Notes under the pieces: generated by a model
What the model was told of the DNA's origin: nothing
The model's input: only the letters and a program-made list of their open reading frames with translations
Database searches by the model: none
Assembly (NCBI RefSeq): GCF_016917355.1
Contig: NZ_CP070304.1
Coordinates: forward strand, 1,736,001 to 1,800,000
Source: Glaciimonas sp. PAMC28666
GTDB taxonomy: Bacteria; Pseudomonadota; Gammaproteobacteria; Burkholderiales; Burkholderiaceae_D
Length of the DNA: 64,000 nt
Direction: 5' to 3'
Part shown: one piece after another, positions 48,746-57,198 of the stretch
Numbering within the stretch: position 1 is the first letter of the stretch
How the letters are laid out: each line of letters begins with the position of its first letter
Program-made: the position numbers and the translations under genes

Positions 48746-49819
48746 ATGGCAAGTTATTTCAAAAATTTGAATTACACAATGGGAGATGAAGATGCGAGCC
48801 CCGAGATGCATTTTTTACCCAATGGCAGCAAACATGTGATGGCAGTTGCCGACTGTGGCAGTCGCATAATCCCGCTGTTGGCGAAATATCCCGAGCGTCT
48901 CACTTGCGTCGACATTAATTCAGAACAGCTCGCTGTATGTGAAATGCGAATCGCACTGCTGCGTCACTGTGACCTCAAAAATTATAGGAGGTTTCTGGGT
49001 TATGAAAACAGCATGTGCAGCCTACAGCGCAAGAAAATCTTTTCCCAGCTTGATATTTCAATGGAGCGCAAATCCCTTCTTGAGGAGATGTTTAACAATA
49101 TCGAATGGGGAGCAATGCTCTACTATGGAAAATTCGAAAAAATGCTTAAAACATTATCCAATCTGATACGTCTAACGGTTGGCGTTGGCGCTATCGGTAT
49201 TTTTTCAACCAGAAATATGGATGAGCAAATTTCCTACTACCGCAAACAATTTCCACATCGACGGTGGGCGATAGCCCTCGCCTTATTAGCAAATTCCACT
49301 GCCTTAAATTCGCTATTGTACAAAGGTGACTATCCCAAAAAAAATATCCCCGGTACTTATTTCTCCATTTATAAAAATATTTTTCATCGCTTGTTTATGG
49401 AACAACCAGTGAAGGAAAGTTTCTTTTTGCAAATGATTCTTCTTGGAAGAATCGTATATCCAGAAGGGGATTTGATCGAGTGTTCCCCTAAAGTGTTTAG
49501 TCAGGCACAGCAAGGGGTGCGTCACTGCAAAGTAGATTTCGTCCATAGGGATATTTTTGACTCAGTGAGCAACGCAAAAAATGTAGATTTTGTTTCTATG
49601 TCAGATGTACCTTCATTCATACACTTAACTTCACATCACGAGTATTTAGAACGTATTAAACCTGGACTTGCGCAGGGGGCACTTGTTGCGGTGCGATCTC
49701 ACGTGCGCGTAATCCGACCCAACACCGACGGCTTTCGTGACGTTAGCGCAAGATATCTTGAACTGACCAAGAACGAGGCAACCCGACTCTGGTCGTTCCA
49801 TTTATACCAACGTCAGTAA
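48746..49819 (+). CDS. DUF3419/BtaA-like S-adenosylmethionine 3-amino-3-carboxypropyl transferase
   Basis: A 357-residue protein with the DUF3419 layout. A Rossmann-type SAM region has ADCGSRIIPLLAKYPERLTC, then VDINSEQLAVCEMRIALLR, which closely follows the BtaA motif VDxNPxQLALxELK, and YRRFLGYENS. The C-terminal acceptor-side region has SMSDVPSFIHLTSHHEYLER and GALVAVRSH. BtaA itself moves the aminocarboxypropyl group of AdoMet to diacylglycerol for betaine lipids. No BtaB N-methyltransferase lies nearby, so the acceptor is probably different. It is tightly packed between the HDO and AdoMet decarboxylase genes. Confidence 0.72.
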   Translation: MASYFKNLNYTMGDEDASPEMHFLPNGSKHVMAVADCGSRIIPLLAKYPERLTCVDINSEQLAVCEMRIALLRHCDLKNYRRFLGYENSMCSLQRKKIFSQLDISMERKSLLEEMFNNIEWGAMLYYGKFEKMLKTLSNLIRLTVGVGAIGIFSTRNMDEQISYYRKQFPHRRWAIALALLANSTALNSLLYKGDYPKKNIPGTYFSIYKNIFHRLFMEQPVKESFFLQMILLGRIVYPEGDLIECSPKVFSQAQQGVRHCKVDFVHRDIFDSVSNAKNVDFVSMSDVPSFIHLTSHHEYLERIKPGLAQGALVAVRSHVRVIRPNTDGFRDVSARYLELTKNEATRLWSFHLYQRQ

Positions 49820-49886
49820 GCACATTTCACTATGCCGCGTTGCCAGACAGCTTAGAGTCATTCAATTTTCTGTGGGGATAAATAAT

Positions 49887-50291
49887 ATGGAAGATACTGG
49901 TTATCACTATATTTTTGATTTTAAATTACATTCGAACCAAATTCTGAGTTCCCCCGTCGATCTTAATAGAATTTTCCTTGATGTATTGCGTGATTTCAAA
50001 GTGTTGAAATATGACTTTTTTAAATTCAGCGGCGGTGGTGAAGGCGTCACCGGCTTCTATTTGCTGTCAGAGTCACATTGCTCGTACCATACATATCCCG
50101 AAAGCAATTACATAGCGGTCGACATATTCACCTGTGGCCGAGATCCCGGGAATACGGGATCCGAACTAAGTAAAAGACTAGGGGCGCTAACATATTCCTC
50201 GCATTTCATCAAACGTGGTTCCCAAGCAATCACTTATACCGTTCCTACGTCCAGTTCGGAACCGTACGATGACAAAGCGGAGATTTTGTAG
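49887..50291 (+). CDS. S-adenosylmethionine decarboxylase, class 1b (SpeH/SpeD-like)
   Basis: Pyruvoyl enzyme producing decarboxylated AdoMet, the aminopropyl donor. The start is ATG 49887 after GGGGA; an in-frame GTG lies five codons earlier. The 134-residue length fits the small class. Catalytic points are intact: self-cleavage and pyruvoyl Ser in LLSESHCSYHTYPE, the His in the same strand (YHTYP) and the Cys in AVDIFTCG. A C-terminal IKRGSQAITYTVP follows. No spermidine synthase gene is adjacent, so the decarboxylated AdoMet may be consumed by another enzyme of this operon. Confidence 0.85.
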   Translation: MEDTGYHYIFDFKLHSNQILSSPVDLNRIFLDVLRDFKVLKYDFFKFSGGGEGVTGFYLLSESHCSYHTYPESNYIAVDIFTCGRDPGNTGSELSKRLGALTYSSHFIKRGSQAITYTVPTSSSEPYDDKAEIL

Positions 50292-50293
50292 TC

Positions 50294-50986
50294 ATGGAAA
50301 ATTCGGAAACACCCTATCCAGTACGAAAAAAATATCGGATAAAACGTATAGCTAAACGTGCTCATTACGATAAAGCCGACGTCAACGCAATTATCGACGC
50401 CAGTTATTTGTGTCATATTTCTTTCACCCAGAATAACCAGCCAAGCGCAATTCCAATGGCATGCTGGCGCGACGGCCTGTATATATATTTTCATTCCGCT
50501 AATAAAGGACGGCTGAGTAATCAGTTAGTAGGTAATAGCGTCTGTATTTCAATCGCATTGTTCGATGGACTCGTACTTGGACATAGCGCCTTTAACCACT
50601 CTTACAATTACCGCTCAGTCGTTATCCACGGGCAGGTTGAAGAAGTGGCCGACGAGCCCGACAAGGAAGCCGCAATGCGCACCTTTATGGAGCATATTTT
50701 ACCCGGACGCTGGTCAGACATCAGGCCTGTAAGTCAGAAAGAGCTGCGGGCGATTACGGTGATGCGGGTTAAATTAGAGCAGGTCGCAGGAAAAATTCGG
50801 GACGAATTTCCCGATGACGAAACCGATACGCCGAACTGGCCAACCTGGATCGGAGTCATCCCCTCAATAACGAAATTTCATGCGGCAGATGCCGATCCGA
50901 GTCGCAACAAAGTAGGCGCACCTCCCAGCTATATTGTCGAATACACTGGCATCGACGGACGACTCAGACCAAACAAAAAAAAATGA
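50294..50986 (+). CDS. Pyridoxamine 5'-phosphate oxidase-fold flavoprotein (NimA-like)
   Basis: A 230-residue split-barrel protein of the FMN-binding PNPOx superfamily. The start of the fold AIIDASYLCHISFTQNNQPS followed by AIPMACWRDGLYIYFHSANK resembles nitroimidazole-reductase-like and flavin-nucleotide-binding members. HSAFNHSYNYRSVVIHGQVE is typical of the subfamily. The ATG is two bases after the decarboxylase stop, so the two are coupled. It is likely an oxidoreductase acting late in the operon's pathway. The substrate cannot be read from sequence. Confidence 0.75.
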   Translation: MENSETPYPVRKKYRIKRIAKRAHYDKADVNAIIDASYLCHISFTQNNQPSAIPMACWRDGLYIYFHSANKGRLSNQLVGNSVCISIALFDGLVLGHSAFNHSYNYRSVVIHGQVEEVADEPDKEAAMRTFMEHILPGRWSDIRPVSQKELRAITVMRVKLEQVAGKIRDEFPDDETDTPNWPTWIGVIPSITKFHAADADPSRNKVGAPPSYIVEYTGIDGRLRPNKKK

Positions 50987-51036
50987 AAGGGGTTATCCTT
51001 AGCGCCTTGCCTTAATGCGAAGTACTCCGCGATAAC

Positions 51037-51657
51037 ATGTCGTCTAACAATACCCCTCCCCGAGCGCGATGCAATCGCTGCGTCCGTCCACTCGTCAGTT
51101 GTCTTTGCGAATTAATTCCGCTGCTCGACAGCCGCACGCGCATTTTGTTGCTGCAACATCCGAGCGAAACAGACCACGCCTTAAACACAGCGCGGCTGGC
51201 GGCATTGGGGTTAGTGAATGCGGAGTTATTGATCGGCGAAAAATTTCCCTCTTTGTCGCAATCCTTAACGCAACCGGGGTATCAAGCCTGTCTGTTATTT
51301 CCGGGGGAAGCCGCTCAGCCGGTGCATCAACATTTGAATCATGCTGAAACCACGCCTTTGTTGCTTGTGGTATTGGACGGCACGTGGCGCAAAGCGCGCA
51401 AGCTGCTGCACGTTAATCCGTTATTAGCGGCATTGCCTCGCGTCGTCCTTCCTGCAGGTTTACAGTCGCGTTATCGCGTGCGAAAAACACCCGCGCCCGG
51501 CATGGTATCGACGTTGGAAGCGATTGTTTGTGCGCTGAATTTACTGGAGGCACCGCGTAATTTTGAGGCGCTGCTGCTTCCTTTTGAGGTGCTCATTGAT
51601 CAACAAATTGCGGCAATGGGTGAGCAAACCTACTTGCGCAACTATCATCCCGACTAG
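51037..51657 (+). CDS. DTW-domain tRNA-uridine aminocarboxypropyltransferase
   Basis: A 206-residue DTW-domain protein, the family that transfers the 3-amino-3-carboxypropyl group of AdoMet to uridines in tRNA (acp3U, TapT/TuaA type). An N-terminal zinc-like region CNRCVRPLVSCLCELIP is followed by ILLLQHPSETDHALNTARLA and the DTW signature LVVLDGTWRKARKLLHVNP. RYRVRKTPAPGMVSTLEAI is also family-typical. Base composition returns to that of the core genome here. It is 50 bp after the accessory operon and may be read through from it, but it looks like a core gene. Confidence 0.9.
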   Translation: MSSNNTPPRARCNRCVRPLVSCLCELIPLLDSRTRILLLQHPSETDHALNTARLAALGLVNAELLIGEKFPSLSQSLTQPGYQACLLFPGEAAQPVHQHLNHAETTPLLLVVLDGTWRKARKLLHVNPLLAALPRVVLPAGLQSRYRVRKTPAPGMVSTLEAIVCALNLLEAPRNFEALLLPFEVLIDQQIAAMGEQTYLRNYHPD

Positions 51658-51689
51658 TTTAGCTTTCCCTGCACACATCCCCAACAATG

Positions 51690-53264
51690 TTACTTCTCCC
51701 GTAGCGCTCGACGATACTGAATCGCTTCCGCTACGTGCGCTTGCGCGATGTTTTCACAGGTGGCCAGATCAGCAATTGTGCGGGCAATCTTTAATACACG
51801 ATGATAGCCGCGTGCGGACCAGTTGAGGCGCGTCATGGCAGTTTGCAATAACTTTTCACCGGCGGAATCTGCCTTGCAGAACGTATCAATATCGTTAGTC
51901 GAGAGCGCGTTATTTCCCTTCCCTTGTCGGGCCATTTGTATCGCATGCGCTTGCGCAACACGGTCCGCAATCTGGCGCGAGGGTTCGCCGTCGGCCTGCT
52001 TTTTTAACTCATCGTGCTGCAATGATCCAACCTGAATCTGCATATCAATACGGTCCAGCAGCGGACCGGAAATTTTATCCTGATACCGCGCAATATTATC
52101 TGGTGTGCAGCGGCATTTGTTGGAAACATGTCCGAGATAGCCGCAGGGACAAGGGTTCATTGCCGCTATGAGTTGGAAGCAGGCGGGAAAATCTGCCTGG
52201 CGTGCCGCACGGGAAATGGTAATTCGACCGGACTCCAGGGGCTCGCGCAAGACCTCTAAAACCCGTCGGTCGAACTCTGGAAGTTCATCTAGAAACAACA
52301 CACCCCGATGCGCTAACGAAATCTCGCCGGGACGTGGAGTACCACCGCCGCCAACCAGCGCGACGCCAGAAGCCGTGTGATGCGGTGCCCGATAGGGGCG
52401 AACCTTCCAGCTACTGCTGGAAAAGCCGCTGGTCAAAGACTGCACTGCTGCAGATTCTAATGCTTCCTGATCTGTCATCGGTGGCAATATTCCGGCGAAA
52501 CGCGTTGCCAGCATTGATTTTCCGGTACCGGGCGGGCCGATTAGCAGGGCGCTGTGACCACCGGCGGCTGCCACCTCAAGTGCGCGCTTGGCTTGCAGCT
52601 GACCTTTGACGTCGCTGAAGTCGAGATAGCGCGGCGGTTGTACCTGCGGCGCAGCGATATGACGAGTCAAACGCCCTTCCGCATCTTTGGCGGAGAAGTG
52701 CGCACATACGTGCAATAACGAGTCAGCAGGAAAAATCGCAGCATCGGTGACCAGGGCAGCCTCATCCGCATTTTGGCGAGGCAAGATAAATGCGCGCTGT
52801 TGCGGTTGCGATTGCTCTAAATCGCCAACGTTAGCGTGTTTGGTGTAGTTAGTGTGGTTGAGCCTTGCGTTGCTGGTCATCGCAAACGTCATCGCCAACG
52901 CGCCGCGAATGGGGCGTAGTTCACCAGAGAGCGACAGCTCGCCGGCGAACTCGTACTGATCCAGTTGATCGGCAGGCATTTGACCGGAGGCCGCCAAAAT
53001 GCCTAAGGCAATCGGCAAATCGAATCGACCTGATTCTTTTGGTAAATCGGCCGGTGCAAGATTAACGGTGATTCTGCGCGACGGAAATTCAAAACAGGCG
53101 TTTTGCAGTGCTGCCCTTACCCTATCTTTTGATTCCTTGACTTCGGTTTCCGGCAAACCAACGATCGTAAAAGAAGGCAGCCCGTTTGCAAGATGGACCT
53201 CAACTGTCACTTCCGGCGCCTGCATACCTGCAAGCGCCCGACTTTTTAATACTGCTAACGTCAT
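51690..53264 (-). CDS. comM: ComM/YifB Mg-chelatase-like AAA+ ATPase
   Basis: Hexameric helicase-like ATPase (524 residues) that promotes branch migration during natural transformation in other species. An N-terminal ChlI/Lon-like domain (VEVHLANGLPSFTIVGLPE, VRAALQNACFEFPSRRITVN) is followed by the AAA+ core with Walker A LIGPPGTGKSMLATRFAG, Walker B GVLFLDELPEF and the Cys-rich CPCGYLGHVSNKCRC. The C-terminal domain has RLNWSARGYHRVLKIARTIA. An insertion of about 25 residues (NHTNYTKHANVGDLEQSQPQ) occurs before RAFILP, where family members are usually shorter. Confidence 0.95.
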   Translation of the reverse strand: MTLAVLKSRALAGMQAPEVTVEVHLANGLPSFTIVGLPETEVKESKDRVRAALQNACFEFPSRRITVNLAPADLPKESGRFDLPIALGILAASGQMPADQLDQYEFAGELSLSGELRPIRGALAMTFAMTSNARLNHTNYTKHANVGDLEQSQPQQRAFILPRQNADEAALVTDAAIFPADSLLHVCAHFSAKDAEGRLTRHIAAPQVQPPRYLDFSDVKGQLQAKRALEVAAAGGHSALLIGPPGTGKSMLATRFAGILPPMTDQEALESAAVQSLTSGFSSSSWKVRPYRAPHHTASGVALVGGGGTPRPGEISLAHRGVLFLDELPEFDRRVLEVLREPLESGRITISRAARQADFPACFQLIAAMNPCPCGYLGHVSNKCRCTPDNIARYQDKISGPLLDRIDMQIQVGSLQHDELKKQADGEPSRQIADRVAQAHAIQMARQGKGNNALSTNDIDTFCKADSAGEKLLQTAMTRLNWSARGYHRVLKIARTIADLATCENIAQAHVAEAIQYRRALREK

Positions 53265-53322
53265 CGGTGCGGCCGATTTGGTCGCTTACGCCAATTTTGT
53301 AAAAAGAAAGTTGCGTGCAAAA

Positions 53323-53565
53323 TCATGGCCGCTTTAATTGTGCTTCAAGCTCGGTGACACGTAATTCAAGCAACTCTAATTTTGCGCGCGTCGTTGCCAG
53401 CACTTGCGCCTGCACATCAAATTCTTCGCGGGTGACGAGGTCAAGCTTGGAAAAGCCGCTGCTCAGCATTGCCTTGACGTTTTTTTCAACGTCTTTCGCT
53501 GGCGAATTTTCTATCGCCTTATTAACCTTGGACTGCATATCTTCAAAAAACGTGGGCTTGCTCAT
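53323..53565 (-). CDS. ubiK: UbiK accessory factor (YqiC/BMFP family)
   Basis: An 80-residue coiled-coil protein that assists the ubiquinone biosynthesis complex in Proteobacteria. ATG 53565 has TAGGAG upstream. The first residues [19 protein letters not shown], the block [18 protein letters not shown] and the C-terminal heptads [15 protein letters not shown] are typical. It is followed by comM, a common pair in Burkholderiales. Confidence 0.92.
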   Translation of the reverse strand: MSKPTFFEDMQSKVNKAIENSPAKDVEKNVKAMLSSGFSKLDLVTREEFDVQAQVLATTRAKLELLELRVTELEAQLKRP

Positions 53566-53932
53566 GGCGCTGCTCCTATTAAATGCGATCAATACTAAAA
53601 ATACATACTCGGAATAAAAAAATGATACCTCATCTAACCATGCTCAATAGCAAGACGAGGCCACATATTAAGGTAAATGCCTAGATTTGAATTAGACATT
53701 ACTGGTCGCCTTTTCTGAACTAATCAGGTTCACTCGCGCCGTGGCGCGATGTCCCTGTCATGCAATTTTGGAAAGTTGTTGTGATAACGAAATTAAATTA
53801 TCTTCCGTCAACTCATTTCCATCCCCTTCGAACCCCGTTATCGGCTTCGCTGCTGCATTAAGGAAATGAGATAGAGCCACGGACCGTGAAAACTATTATT
53901 TTGCTCACCATATAAGTGCAATACTGCAAAAA

Positions 53933-53949
53933 TGCACTTTGACAGTGCG
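53933..53949. promoter_or_regulatory. NtrC-type enhancer site
   Basis: TGCACT-N5-AGTGCG, matching the NtrC dyad TGCACY-N5-RGTGCA at all but the last base. It lies about 105-120 bp upstream of the sigma-54 promoter. A second, wider dyad AGTGCA...TGCACT (53915-53938) overlaps it. Confidence 0.65.
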
Positions 53950-54054
53950 CTTTTCAGTGTTTCCCTTATGAAATTCGATGCTCCCCAGCGTAACGATGCT
54001 GTATATCAATCAAAAATTGCGCCATAGATGCCTCTAAATCAAGATGATATGTAG

Positions 54055-54071
54055 TTGGCATGAGTCCTGCT
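54055..54071 (+). promoter_or_regulatory. Sigma-54 (-24/-12) promoter of torF-glnK-amtB
   Basis: TTGGCATGAGTCCTGCT agrees with the consensus YTGGCACG-N4-TTGCW, with GG and GC ten bases apart and two mismatches. It is about 70 bp before the porin start. The rest of the gap from 53566 to 54138 holds no gene. Confidence 0.7.
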
Positions 54072-54138
54072 AGTACAACCCTGAAACAAGTTGCTGTCTA
54101 TCAAAAATTTTAATGCATTTAAACTTAGGGACGAATAA

Positions 54139-55313
<1,175 letters not shown>

Positions 55314-55326
55314 GGGGACTTTTAAA

Positions 55327-56892
55327 ATGAACATCAAGAGATTATTTGCCACGTTTCTGGCATTTTGCGCACTCATGCTGGCGGTCGGCTTCATGCTGCC
55401 AGCCTCTGCGGCTGATGATGCTTCGGCTTCGGCCACAGCATCCGCTTCTGCCGCCGCCAGCGCTACCAGCACTGCGGTAATTGCCTCTCCTGCACCTGTT
55501 GCAGCCGCAATCGCTCCGGCAGCAGCATCTACTCCTGCAATCGCTGGCGCTGCGCCCGCTGCTGCAGTTCCAGCTCCAGCGGTACCTAACAAGGGCGACA
55601 CTGCGTGGCTTCTGGTATGTACAGCACTAGTGATTCTCATGACATTGCCAGGTCTCGGCCTGTTCTACGGCGGCTTGGTTCGCAGCAAGAACATGTTGTC
55701 GGTGCTGATGCAGTGTTTCACCATCTTTTCACTCGTGATCGTTTTGTGGATTGTGTATGGTTATAGCCTGGCATTCACAGAAGGCAATGACTTCATTGGT
55801 GGCATGAGCCGTTTGTTCCTCAATGGCATGACACCTGATTCATTGGCTGCAACCTTCAGCAAAGGCGTTGTATTGCCTGAGTTTGCCTTCGTCGTGTTCC
55901 AGGGCGCATTCGCTGCAATCACCTGCGCATTGGTCATCGGCGCATTCGCTGAACGCGCCAAATTTTCTGCGATCCTCGCGTTCACAGTACTGTGGTTCAC
56001 TTTCTCGTACTTGCCAATTGCCCACATGGTTTGGTACTGGCCTGGTCCTGATGGCTTTACCGACGCTGCGGCAGCTGCAAAAGCATCTGCAACTGCTGGT
56101 TGGTTGTTCAAAAAAGGTGCGCTGGATTATGCTGGCGGTACAGTGGTCCATATCAATGCAGCGGTGGCCGGTCTGGTCGGTGCATATGTCATCGGCAAGC
56201 GCGTAGGTTACGGCAAAGAAGCATTCAAGCCGCATAGTCTGACATTGACCATGGTCGGTGCTTCATTGCTGTGGTTTGGTTGGTTCGGTTTCAATGCAGG
56301 CTCTGGCCTGGAAGCAAATGGCGGCGCAGCATTGGCTTTCATCAACACTTTAGTCGCAACAGCAGGTGCAGTACTGACCTGGAGCCTGGCTGAGTGGGTT
56401 GGCAAAGGTAAGCCGTCCATGTTGGGTGGCGCATCCGGTGCAGTTGCCGGTTTGGTTGCGATCACTCCTGCTGCTGGTTTCGTCGGTGTTGGCGGTGCGT
56501 TAGCGATGGGCCTGATTGCTGGTTTTGCTTGCTTATGGGGTGTAACTGGCCTGAAGAAACTGTTGGGTGCTGATGATTCACTGGATGTCTTCGGTGTGCA
56601 TGGCGTCGGCGGTATCCTGGGTGCCTTGCTCACTGGTGTGTTCGCTGCGCCAAGCCTTGGCGGTGTTGGTATTTATGATTACGTCGCTAACGCTGTTGCT
56701 CCTGACTACTCAATTAGCGGCCAGGTCTGGATTCAACTCCAAGGCGTCCTGACTACAGTGATCTGGTCCGGTGTGGTGGCATTCATCGCCTTCAAACTGG
56801 TCGATATCGTTATCGGTCTGCGTGTTACTGAAGACGAAGAGCGCGAAGGTCTGGATATCTCCAGCCACGGCGAGTCGGCTTATCACGGTTAA
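55327..56892 (+). CDS. amtB: AmtB, ammonium channel
   Basis: Trimeric ammonium transporter of 521 residues from ATG 55327 (AAGGGGA upstream); the frame opens earlier inside glnK. It has a cleavable signal peptide (FLAFCALMLAVGFMLPASA), then an unusually long Ala/Ser/Pro-rich linker of about 60 residues before the channel domain, which begins DTAWLLVCTALVILMTLPGL. Family motifs include GLFYGGLVRSKNMLSVLMQC, DYAGGTVVHINAAVAGL with the first pore His, and FGVHGVGGILGALLTGVF with the second. A strong terminator follows. Confidence 0.96.
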   Translation: MNIKRLFATFLAFCALMLAVGFMLPASAADDASASATASASAAASATSTAVIASPAPVAAAIAPAAASTPAIAGAAPAAAVPAPAVPNKGDTAWLLVCTALVILMTLPGLGLFYGGLVRSKNMLSVLMQCFTIFSLVIVLWIVYGYSLAFTEGNDFIGGMSRLFLNGMTPDSLAATFSKGVVLPEFAFVVFQGAFAAITCALVIGAFAERAKFSAILAFTVLWFTFSYLPIAHMVWYWPGPDGFTDAAAAAKASATAGWLFKKGALDYAGGTVVHINAAVAGLVGAYVIGKRVGYGKEAFKPHSLTLTMVGASLLWFGWFGFNAGSGLEANGGAALAFINTLVATAGAVLTWSLAEWVGKGKPSMLGGASGAVAGLVAITPAAGFVGVGGALAMGLIAGFACLWGVTGLKKLLGADDSLDVFGVHGVGGILGALLTGVFAAPSLGGVGIYDYVANAVAPDYSISGQVWIQLQGVLTTVIWSGVVAFIAFKLVDIVIGLRVTEDEEREGLDISSHGESAYHG

Positions 56893-56961
56893 ACCATTTG
56901 TTGCAATTTGATCCGAAGCTGTCGGTCATGAAATATTAACGTCAGACACTTGGATCTCATT

Positions 56962-56988
56962 AAAAGCGCCCTAATCGGGGCGCTTTTT
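56962..56988 (+). terminator. Intrinsic terminator after amtB
   Basis: AAAAGCGCCC and GGGCGCTTTT form a perfect ten-base stem with a short loop, ending in TTTTT. It closes the torF-glnK-amtB transcript. Confidence 0.92.
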
Positions 56989-57198
56989 CACATTCAGGGC
57001 TTTAAAACCGTCAGATTGCCCTAATGTTATCAACCGGCTCGATTGATCTCATCGCCTGTTTCTTCTGATTTGCACGTGGAAAATCATAATTCCCGTTAAA
57101 ATCGAGATCACTCAAGCGCAGCCGCAGGTTCATAAGCAGGCCCCGCTGGCACTTAAAACCGCTAAATAGCGTTTAAACATGAAAGTGTAAGAGTTTCT
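56989..57198. other. Promoter region of gshA
   Basis: With the amtB tail and terminator this makes a 306-base gap. No additional gene is visible, and the gshA promoter is not clear enough to mark. Confidence 0.3.
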
